Assembly: GCA_015680685.1 (NCBI GenBank)
Contig: MNCI01018365.1
Location: forward strand, 136,634 to 200,633
Direction: 5' to 3'
Length of the DNA stretch: 64,000 nucleotides
Origin: Gnetum montanum
Taxonomy: Eukaryota; Streptophyta; Gnetopsida; Gnetales; Gnetaceae
Both the position numbers and the translations under genes were made by a program. Under the pieces are notes generated by a model that was not told the DNA's origin, did no database searches, and worked only from the letters and a program-made list of their open reading frames with translations. Positions 1 through 9,639 of this stretch are shown here, piece after piece; the stretch's first letter is position 1, and every line of letters starts with the position of its first letter.

Positions 1-1980
1 CTCAAAACCAAAAAAAGTTGATAATCAAAATTATGACTAGTTTGCACATAAAGAACCAAAAAGAACCAAGTAGTCACCAATTGTAGTAAAAACTCTAAAG
101 GAGCTAGCCAAAAATTTTAAAAAATTCAAGTGACTATTGAGAACTAAAATTCAATGTATAAATAACCTTAGGAACCTTTGAACACAACTATTGAAATTTA
201 AAAACCACACCAACACTACCTATATAGCTAGGGAGGTTTGCAGTTTTGATAGTCAACTTTGCAACTGTATAAGGCAATTTCCAAATGATAAATTATAACT
301 AAATTTTTTTTCTAAGTCTAGAAACCATGTACACATAAAAAATAAACAAAAAATTAACATCTACATAGTACTCCCATGCATAGAAAAATGTTTTATCAGC
401 AACCCAATACCATAACAAAATTTAACAAAAAATTGCACAAAACTCAAAACTATAGAAAATGGCTATAGTGAATCACCTAATAAAAAATATGGAAAATTTT
501 TTAAAATTACTAGAAATAATGCCAAACCCTCTCTAACACATCCAAGAATTCCTAGGAACCTGGAAAGTTTGTTGGAAAAATTCTTCCAAGTATCAACATT
601 GCCCATTTTCATAGGGGTAAAGCCATAAAAACCAAAAATCTCACTATGCACCAATCCACAAAAAAATTCACAAAAAATTAACAATAGATTGGAATTCGTG
701 ATTCCACAATTTTTTGAACTGATAAAAAATAAAATAAAAATCCAAAAATTAAAGAATCAAAAATATTTAGCCTTTTTTACCCAAAAAGTGGGAAAGTTAC
801 ATGAAAAAAATAGTAGAAACTGAAAAAATCCCTGTGAACTAGCTTATGGAAAAATTCATAGAAAATTCATCGTAAGTTAGAATTCAAGAGTTCAATAACT
901 AGTCTTATCAAAAAATATTAGAAACAACCCCATGACCATAAAAACTAAAAATTATAAGCCATTCTCATGCAAAAGAAAAAAAAAAGAAAATACAAAAGTA
1001 GCATTGCTTTTTTATGGGAAAATACAAAATATGCATAAAAAAAGATTGAAACAAAATTTATAACTTGGCATAGACCAATCCCAAAACTAAAGAAACATCA
1101 AAACCTCATAAAAATGGCCTAGATCTCATGTAATAATTATATGGAATTCAATTTCACTCAATACACAAGCTTACACAAGAAAAAACTCCTAGGATTCTAA
1201 CAAAATTTCCTAGGAAATGGCTGGGGATTGTGTACCTAGTGTCATGGTGAAGATTCTTCTCCTAGAAAAGGTTGTGGTAGAGTAGGAAGCCCTCTTTTAG
1301 CTATGTAAACCTCCTCTAAGGCTAGGTTCTTGCTGATGAAATCCCTCATCTTTGACATTTTGAATGAACAAGGTAAGAAACATCAAAATTCAAGAGGTCC
1401 TCTAGCAACTGTGTTTTCTACTTGGTGTAGGATAGCTAAGCTATGCTAGAGATAGGTGTAATTGAAGCCAAGAATAAGATGAAAGCTTTGGTGCTATGCA
1501 CTGATGATTGAAGTTGGTGTCATGAATTCGATTTTTGTAAAATTATAATGTCGGAATCAATCCCAAACTTATGCATTAACAACTAAAACCCTAGTTTCTC
1601 AAGACACTCCCATAAGTCTCACATAATGTGATGATCACAATTAGAAAGTGGAATTATACTAGGTTAATGGGAAATTAATGGTTTCAACAATTCAAATTTG
1701 AGGTCGACCCCATTAGACGCCTCTCTAACAAGCCAAAAAAGATCCTAACACACTTGGATTTAGGCTTCTTTGTAATAGCTACGTTGGGGTTTAAGCCCCT
1801 AGAAGCCTTGGAATGGGTTCTAAACCCCAACCACTACCAAAACCTACCTCTTGGCCATCCATCTATCTCATCTTTGAATCCAAAAAGTCTTATGTCCAAA
1901 ATTGGTAATCAGGTGTTAACATGGAAGGATACTAGACACCAAGGAAAGCCAAAAATCACATCAAAACTAGTCATTTTGGG
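1..1980. other. AT-rich stretch without a recognisable gene
   Basis: I see no domain, RNA gene or well-formed repeat here. The sequence is A-rich on the plus strand to about 1200 and then mixed. The short open frames, for example 1754-1999, have no family resemblance and no codon signature. It probably belongs to the 5' part or flank of the decayed element whose pol begins near 4.7 kb, but nothing in it proves that. Confidence 0.5.
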
Positions 1981-1989
1981 TAACTACAT

Positions 1990-3770
1990 TGGCCAGTAGT
2001 TTGACTATGCTAGCCAACATAGTCCAGATATGGATGATGCCTTCCACCACTAACTAGACTCTTGATCGACTCTAGAATGGTCACAACATGTACTAAACCC
2101 TAGTTAGAGCCTTTGGTAGCTTTGAAGCCTCACAAGATTAGTCAAAAGGAATGAAAAATCATCTATCTTGCATGGACTATGCTAGGAACATCTCAACTAC
2201 ACTAGCCACTATAGTTCCAAGATAGTTGAGAGAAATTTGACCATCCAATACTCTAAGTAACCTTCAAACTGACATTTCTTGACCATTTTATCCTCTCAAA
2301 GTCTCCAGTGACCTTAAAATTTCAAACAACTGATTGAAAATGAGTCATATCTCACCCAACATTGGTACTATGGTAAGGATGGTCCCAACTACATTGGAAG
2401 GCATAGTCCCAATGTAGTTGGATAGGGAATGAACATCAAATAGCCAAAAGTAACCTTCAAAATAACACACTCTAAACTCCACACCTATTCAAAGTTTCTA
2501 GTAAGCATGAAATGCAAAATAGTCAAGAAAAAATGGGATAAACCCTACACCCATCTTCAAACTACACTAGGCATGACTTCAGTTATGCTGGCCAATGTAG
2601 TCCTAATGTAGTTAGATGAGGATTGATTACAAAATACCAAAAATGACCTTTTGATCAATATATCTTGGCCTTCACATCTTTCTGAGATCTCTAATGACTT
2701 CAAACTACCAAATAGTAGAAACAAAGTCAGTTGGAACACACACAAACCTTTAGACTATGCTAGGGAAGCCTAGGACTATACTAGCTAGCATAGTCCTAGT
2801 GTAGTCCCTTTGTGAAAATCCCAAAGTAAGACATAAATAAGTTATAATAAACTTCTTGGTGCATCATATTAATCTTAGAATCCTATCAAAGACTTCAAAG
2901 ATCACTAAACCCTATAAACCAAGTCAAAAATCACAAAAATCATCCTAGATCCCTAAACTATGCTAGGACTATAATAGCCAGTGTAGTTCAAGGGTGTATG
3001 GTAAATTCAAAATTGAAGCAACCATTAGAATTAACAATTTCAAGTCTAAACCCTAACCATGAACACCAGTGATCCAAGAACTCAAGAACCTAGTCAATCA
3101 ATCACAAAATTTCATCAAAAATGAAGATTCATTTCTGACTACATTAAAGCAAGCCTGGACTATGCTAGCCAACATAGTCCTAGCATAGTCATGATTCTAG
3201 GTTGATTTGACTAGTATTATGATACTATAAATAGTTCAAAACCTAACTTGAAAACTCAAAACCTTATTTAACCTTACCTATCTATAATTTCACCTCATTT
3301 TGACCTTGGAAACACTAGATTTCCTCCATCTACACTGAGGCTAGACTCAACTATGTTGACCAGTGTAGTCCACTTCAAAAATCACTTTCAATGGCCTATT
3401 TTGACCTTTGGATGATTGGTTCACAATCCTAGTGCTATCCTAGGAAGCTGATGAGGCACAAATTCCAAACATAAGACCCCATAAACCCACTCTTCCCATG
3501 CATCTATGTTAGAACTATGTTGGCCAACATAATCCTAGTGTAGTCACCAATTTTTGACATCATTTACAACTTTTGGAGGGTCAAAACAATGTCAAGGTTC
3601 ACTAATCTCCAACCAAGTTTACTATCATAGTCATATAGACCATTAGGATCTCAAAATTGGCCATGAAAAATTTGGAAAGCTTCCTATTGACATTGACTAT
3701 GCTAGGGCTTATTCCAATTACGATAGCTAGTGCAATCACAACTAGGCCTAGCGTAGTCATAAGAGATGGT
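1990..3770. repeat. Diverged ~190-bp tandem array with a 24-bp dyad in each unit
   Basis: About ten units each contain a variant of GGACTATG-CTAGCCAA-CATAGTCC, whose 8-bp arms are inverted repeats. Dyad centres fall near 2014, 2190, 2390, 2591, 2785, 2972, 3168, 3361, 3524 and 3715, so spacing is 163-201 bp and averages about 189 bp. The best copies are 2003-2024, 2773-2796 (almost perfectly palindromic) and 3157-3180. Between dyads a weaker shared text recurs, such as TCAAAGTCTCCAGTGACC and its variants, so these are true tandem units and not scattered motifs. Shorter related motifs recur in the LTR at 24512-25566, which suggests the array belongs to the upstream region of the same retroelement family. 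Confidence 0.7.
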
Positions 3771-3879
3771 TTCATTTTTGCCTTCAAATAGCCTTAAAAC
3801 AACCTCACAATATGCTCGTGTTCATTTTTCAACCCTATAGACCTCTACTATGGTCTGCTAATGCCTAAAATTGGCAAAC

Positions 3880-4690
3880 TTTAACCTTGATTGACCAATA
3901 TTGACCATCATTTTTACATGTTTTCCATCCTAACTTATTTGGCTTTGCTCCATGGTGTTTTGACTTGTTTAGACCTTATGCATTGTTAACCTTTATTGTT
4001 TGGTCCTATGATGACATTTGATTTCATTTTTGGTCATTGGAGCATCATTTAATCCTATTCCACCAAATGTTCCTATCATTTGACACCATTTGACCTTAAT
4101 TGATGTGATTTAACATCAATCCATGTTGTTTCACCTTTTTGTAACCTTGATTGACCTTGATCTATGTCATTTTATAGAGTTTGACCATCATTTGATTATC
4201 ATATGGCTTCATTTGAACCCACTTGATCATCATTTGGGTATCATTTTTTCTTTATTTCATGCTAGTTAGCCTTTGTTTTACCTTATTTGGTTAGCCTTCT
4301 CTTTTGTGACCCTAGATGACTAGACTTTGGCCTTGTCTAACATCATTTCATTGGGCTCAACCATCACTTGGTCATCACTTGACCATAGTTAACAATCATT
4401 TGGCCCTTTTTAGCCTCATTCCATGCTTTTTAGCCTTCAATGCATCTTATCCACCTTAAATCCCCTTATATGACTTATGTTAACCATGTTTTGCTCTTAG
4501 AAGACATTGTTAAATGGAGTGTGATCATCATTTGGCCTTCATTTGGCTCCATTCTACCACCATTTGGCCTTCATTTGACCTGATTTAGCCTTCACTTCAT
4601 TCCATTTGTTTCACCTACCTTTTCTAACCTTAGTGGGCTTGTTTAAATCTTGCTTGACCATCAATGCAATATGTTTTGGCTTATCCATAC
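3880..4690. repeat. Degenerate short-period repeat of TTGACC / CATCATTTGG words
   Basis: The words TTGACC, CATCATTTG, GGCCTTCATTTGG and close variants recur continuously, with a period of roughly 10-12 bases. Codon structure is absent. It looks like a decayed minisatellite lying directly upstream of the pol remnant that starts at about 4.7 kb. Confidence 0.55.
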
Positions 4691-5199
4691 ATTATTACTA
4701 AAGTGTTTTAGAATATTTTGGTAGTATTTACTCATTTTATTATCCAAGTGCCACTTAATGTGCTTATGGTTAATATGCAAGATTGGAGTATGGACACTTG
4801 GAAGCAAATGAGTTTTCCTTTAAGCCTAAGTGAACCTCATGGTAATGTTGAATGGATAATAGACCTTAATTGTTTAGATCTTGAGCTTGAGGGTCTTGTC
4901 AACCACATAGCCTCTATAGAGAAACCTGTAGAATGGCCTAAAAAGCTAGTCAAAACCCTTGACCTTGAGGCTGGTGACATTACCAAAGACTCTCTAGTTG
5001 AGGTTCCTATTTCAACACACAATGGTAAGGAGAAAACACTAAAACTAAGTTCCCCACTGAAACTTTAATAGGCTCAAGACATCACCAAGGTCCTCCAAGA
5101 TAACATTAAGATCTTTGCCTAGTCATATGAAGATATTTCAAGTATTAACCCATGTCTAGTGCAACATAACATCATAATCAACCTTAGTATCAAGCCAAT

Positions 5200-5935
5200 T
5201 AAGTAAAAAGTTCATAAAATTAGACTAGATTTAGCCTTGGTAATCCATGATGAAATCACAAAACTATATTAGGTTGGTTTCATTCAAGCTGTCAATTATG
5301 CAGGATTGGTATTCAACATAATGGTTATCCATAAGAAAAATGGGAGTATACGTATGTGCATCAATTTCCAAGACCTAAATAAGGCAACCATCAAAGATAA
5401 TTTCCCTTTGCTCAATATTAACCAACTTATCGATACTATAGTTGGACATGCCTTATTATCCCACATGGATGGATTCTTGAAATATAACCAAGTTAGGATT
5501 AACCTAGAACACAACTATGCATAACGTTCATGACTCCTTAGGGTACATTTTATTACACCATGATGTCCTTTGGCCTAAAGAACACAAGAGTAACCTACCA
5601 AAGAGTGATGACATATATCTTTAGTGAGTATATGCTAGGATTACTGAATGACTACATAGATGATATAGCCATTAAGTCCAAAGTGTCTAATGATCATGCA
5701 TGTGACCTTGACCTCATGTTAAAATGATTTCTTAAATATGACTTAAGCTTAATCCTAGGAATTGTGTCTTTGGTGTCAAAATTGGTAAGATGCTTGGCTT
5801 TGTAGTATTCAAAGTAGGAATACATGTCAATCTTGATAAGGTTAAGGCCATATCCAAGTTTGCAGTGCCACCAACTAACTTTAAGGAGCTTCAATGGTTG
5901 TAAGGTATATTATAATTTATTCATAGGTTCATCAC
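5200..5935 (+). pseudogene. Reverse transcriptase domain, element 0
   Basis: The RT domain would copy element RNA into DNA. Visible landmarks are CINFQDLNKATIKDNFPLLN (near 5357-5416), the segment SFGLKNTRVTYQRVM (near 5570-5615) and the catalytic box YIDD at 5653-5664, which still has both Asp residues. The thumb region follows, with KELQWL near 5886 in place of the usual KELRxFLG. At least two frame changes and several stops break it. The assignment to Ty3/gypsy RT is firm from motif order; activity is excluded. Confidence 0.85.
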
Positions 5936-5984
5936 CAAGCTTACAAATAAGTTACAACCTATGCAACACTTGCTTAGGAAAGGA

Positions 5985-6335
5985 GTTCACTATGATTGGA
6001 TGGCTTAATTCCAAGAAGCCTTTGAAAACCTTAAGCAAGAGTTTGCACAACTACCCATAGTCTATCCACCATAAAAGGATAAATATTTTTACATCTACCT
6101 TAATATCTCTAACATGTCCATTGACTCTCTACTCTATCAGAATTAGGATGATGGGGTGGAGTTACCTGTATACTACCTAAGCCATGCATTGGTAGCCCAT
6201 GAGACCCAATACATCAAAGTGGAGAAGTATTATCTATCTCTAGTATTCTCATTGAAGAAGTGGAGACACTACCTCTTTAGGAGCCAAGGCAACTTCACTT
6301 GCAAGGACAAAGTACTTAGAGCCATGATAACAAAT
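5985..6335 (+). pseudogene. First RNase H domain, element 0
   Basis: This is the standard gypsy RNase H that follows RT. The recognisable part is LPVYYLSHAL then VEKYYLSLVFSLKKWRHYLF (near 6158-6283), matching the usual pattern of Y-S-x-L, then E-K-x-x-L-A-V-x-x-A-x-x-K-x-R-H-Y-L. The N-terminal acidic part is scrambled by stops. It sits between RT and a second, different RNase H, which is the Tat arrangement. Confidence 0.75.
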
Positions 6336-6499
6336 ATTTATGAGAGTAGCTGTATATTCTGTTGGAAATCCATAATTGCTAAATTTAATCTCCATTACAT
6401 CTCTCAGGCATCAATGAAAAGATGAGAAATAGCTGCACAACTTGTTGTTTCATCAGTAGAAGACCATGTAGCCATTGATCCCAAGCTCCTCAATGAGCA

Positions 6500-6975
6500 T
6501 GTCAACACTATTAGTGAAGTACCTAAGGGCTATGAGGCAATTATGCACTTTGATGGAACTTCAACCACCCATGGGGCTAGTGTTACTACCATCATAACGT
6601 TCTCATCTAGTGAAATCCAACCCTTCACTTATTGTTTTCAATTCTGATGTACCAATAATGTGGTAGAGTATGAAGGATTGATCACGTGAATGATGGTAGC
6701 TCATAATTAGGGAATTAAACATCTGATGATCAAAGGTGATTTACAACTTATGATCAACCAAGTAATAGATGCTTACACATGCAAAGCCAAACATTTGCAA
6801 CCTTATCGTGACTTAGAAAAAAAATTGATGCAACAATTTATAGCTGTTAGTATCCAACATGTACCCCAAACCGAGAACATGCTATCCAATGCCATTGCAA
6901 CCTTAGCCCTAAGTGTGATGCCTTCATTTAGTAAGCTACCTACCTTAACCTTAAGCTATGCTATTTCCATCACGT
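6500..6975 (+). pseudogene. Second, archaeal-type RNase H domain, element 0
   Basis: The domain starts with MHFDGTSTTHGA (Asp codon at 6552-6554), continues with NNVVEYEGLI (Glu near 6666) and then MIKGDLQLMINQV (Asp at 6738-6740). These are the first three acidic positions expected of the archaeal-like RNase H found in Tat elements and in RnhA-type proteins with the NNxAEYxAL motif. The fourth position, normally ENxxADxLA, reads ENMLSNAIA, so the last Asp is lost. Stops interrupt the middle. Family knowledge says this domain was acquired in addition to the normal retroviral-type RNase H. Confidence 0.75.
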
Positions 6976-7189
6976 AGAACACTAAAGGTGACTCTATAAC
7001 CTTTGTTAAAATCACTCCTCATAAAGAGTGGTCCGATGATATCAAGTTTTAACTAATGCATGGTGAATCTTTATAAGGCCTGATCACTTCTCAAAAGGAT
7101 GCTATATGTAAAAGATCAAAAAATTATGTCATTGTAGGCAATAACGCATTATGTTGACAATCCTATGATGGGATATTATTAGTATGCTT

Positions 7190-8250
7190 GGGCAAAACTA
7201 AAGCTTGCACAGTCCTTGACCAAGTTCATGAGGGTGTATGTGGAGGAAATATAGGACCTAGAGCCATGACTACTAAGATTAGACAACTAGGCTATTACTA
7301 GCCCTATATGAAAAATGATTTCTTATAAAATATCAAAACTTGTGATGCCTACCAATGGCTTAGCAACCTAATACATGTGCCACTAACTGAGTTACACACT
7401 ACTTAGATAACTTGGCCATTTCAACAATGGGGATTGGACATCATTAGACCTATAATGCTTAATTCTTCCATACGACATAGCTTTACAATCACTACAACCG
7501 AGCACTTTACAAAGTGGGCTGAAGCTATTCCCCTAAGAAAGACAACATCTCAACAAGTCTATAGATTTATATTGGATAATATAGTAGCCTATTTTGGCAT
7601 ACCTATGACCATAGTCATAGATAATGGACCACAATTTAGCAATGAAAAAAAAACCTTTTATCAAGACCTAGGCATTAAGCATTCCTTTTTATCAAAATAC
7701 TACCCTCAAGCTAATGGACAAGTTGAAGCTAGCAACAAGGTCATCATAAACTTGCTAAAAAAAGATGTTGAGTAATAGTAGACATAAGTGGCATGAGAGG
7801 CTTGTCCACACACTTTGGGCCTACTAAACAACCTATTGAACTACAACTAACATAACCCCATATAGCTTAGTTTATGACTCAAAAGTTGTTATGCCTCTTG
7901 AATTATAGGTTCCATTGCTGAGAGTAGCCCCATCAAAATTCATCAAGGAGATTTGTACCATGGACCTAGACTTAGTGAAAGAGCAATGGGTACAACCACT
8001 TGCTCACATTGAGTGCTAGTAGGAGAGGTAGAGGAAACATCACCATCATAACCTAAACAAACAAAAGATCAAGAAGGGAGACTTGGTCTTGAAGGTTATT
8101 TGTGAACATGTGGACAAGTTATTAGCCAATTGGAAAGGGCCTTTCTTAAACACCAAGGCCTATGGCAATGGAGCCTTTAGAGTGGTAGACATGGATGAAA
8201 ATGAGTTTCCCAATCTAGTCAACTATTCCTATCTAAAACCTTATTACATC
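7190..8250 (+). pseudogene. Integrase remnant, element 0
   Basis: The HHCC zinc finger begins HEGVCGGN near 7228, so the second His of the usual HxGxCGxH is Asn here. The core (7434-7775) contains DIIRPI, VIDNGPQF and QANGQVEASN, which supply the D-D-E catalytic triad in the normal order. A C-terminal module with KGPFL and SYLKPYY (8130-8250) matches the GPY/F domain. Two frame changes and several stops separate the core and C-terminus. Integrase would insert the DNA copy; this one is dead. Confidence 0.85.
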
Positions 8251-8420
8251 TAACACATTTTCTTTGCAAATATCGACATCAACATCCATAACCATAGTAA
8301 CCAATAACAAGTGAGCTATCATTCTTTTCTCTATCTCTTTTGGCACAACAAATAGACTATAAAACTTTGTAATAATAAGGACCTATGTTGACCTGGTTTG
8401 TTGATTATCTCATATGAACT

Positions 8421-9366
8421 TGATGAGTGGTGAGGTACCCCTACCCTCAACCATATGAATCAAAAAGCATTCATGCAAAACTTGGTTGAATTCTGTGGGC
8501 TTTATTGTTTCTAGTGCACTAGCCCTTTAGGAAGTGAATCTAGCCTTAAGGTCAATCATTTTCCTCCCAATTACACCTATGATGCACATTGGTATGGTTA
8601 AGTGTAACTAAGGCATCTGATTTTTATCATTTTGTATTTTATGTTTTGGGTGCTTGAAATGTAGGTAAAAGGAATTGGATTAACTAATCTAAATTAATTA
8701 ACTAACTACTATTAAGCTAATCCTAACATAAGTATTCATTCCCACTTTCCATACACATCCTAAACCCACCTATCCACTATTGGGCTACCAAACGTTATGC
8801 TGTTGGGCATACCAAGCAATAACATTGCTAGGATTACCAAGTGAATATGTGTTATGCTCGAAGTGATCATACTTATGTATTTAATCTATCTATCTTAATA
8901 ATCTCATTAACTCAATTGCTAGAAAATAATTGCAAAATAATTAAGAATAATTAGGAAATAATTGAAAACATTGAATGCATAAATAAAAAGAACTAATCTA
9001 TCCAAAGTATGACAAGGTTTATCAGAAAGCTTGTTTTTATTACTACATACACTATCATGCTTAGGTAAAACAATGCTTGAATAAAGATCCGTACACTCGA
9101 TGACTCCTACTATGGGCACTTAGGGAAAAAACACTAACTTTCAAATGGAAAAAATGCAAGAGCTTTGCTACAAATTGAATATTGAACTCTTCATAAATGC
9201 AGTGGGTAGGCATGTATTTATAGGTAATGGACAGACATCGTGTCAACAAGGCATTGTTTACATAGGTCAAAATGCATCAACAAGGCCTCATGAACGAGGC
9301 CTTATCGACATGGTTGGTTGCGTTGATGAGGCCTCATCAATGCAGCCAACCAACAATGACTCATCA
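8421..9366 (-). repeat. 3' LTR of element 1
   Basis: This is the partner of 22593-23538, exactly 946 bp in both. On the coding (minus) strand it begins TGATGAGTCATTG and ends GGTACCTCACCACTCATCA. A TATA box CCTATAAATACA lies on the minus strand at 9213-9224, about 145 bp into the LTR, and is preceded by palindromic blocks centred on GGCCTC repeats (9280-9345). The downstream part carries no coding sequence. Confidence 0.92.
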
Positions 9367-9378
9367 TACTCCCATGAT
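9367..9378 (-). promoter_or_regulatory. Polypurine end of element 1
   Basis: On the minus strand ATCATGGGAGTA abuts the 3' LTR start TGATGAG. Element 3 has ATCATGGGGGTA and element 2 GTTGTGGGGGTA in the same place, so this is the plus-strand primer site. Confidence 0.75.
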
Positions 9379-9639
9379 GGAATAAAAACTAATCCTCGAA
9401 TTCTTTTACAAAATTGGAAAGGTATCAAATTATTGATTGACTTTTATTTCAACAAAAAAAACTTGACTAACTTGACAAAAAATGGAGTACCTAGATGTAT
9501 GGATCAACACATTATAAAAAATGGTGGTGTTTAGGACACAAAATTGAATACCATGATACAACTCTTCAAAAATTTGGACAACTCATTTCTTGATGATGTG
9601 AAGATTGTTAGAGAAGATCAAGGTCCTAGGCAGTCGTTC

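Larger units (their letters stand above)
4718..8250 (+). pseudogene. Tat-like Ty3/gypsy pol polyprotein remnant (element 0)
   Basis: This decayed pol reads, in order, a linker (4718-5068), reverse transcriptase, RNase H, a second archaeal-type RNase H, integrase zinc finger, integrase core and a C-terminal GPF module. The second RNase H between the first RNase H and integrase is, from established knowledge, a mark of the Tat lineage of plant gypsy elements. No protease or gag can be recognised upstream. The frame is broken by many stops and several shifts, and no product can be made. Element 1 (8421-23538) is inserted just after it; its 3' flank and a likely 3' LTR resume at 23539-25566. Confidence 0.85.

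Noticed and set aside
1754-1999. 81-codon open frame on the plus strand
   Set aside because: No family resemblance, and it ends at the first unit of the dyad array; consistent with chance.
3215-3240. TATA box (ACTATAAATAG) as promoter of element 0
   Set aside because: The dyad array continues on both sides of it at the same spacing, so it does not mark the end of a U3 region.
1990-3770. CRISPR array
   Set aside because: Unit length near 190 bp, highly diverged repeats and a plant retroelement context do not fit.
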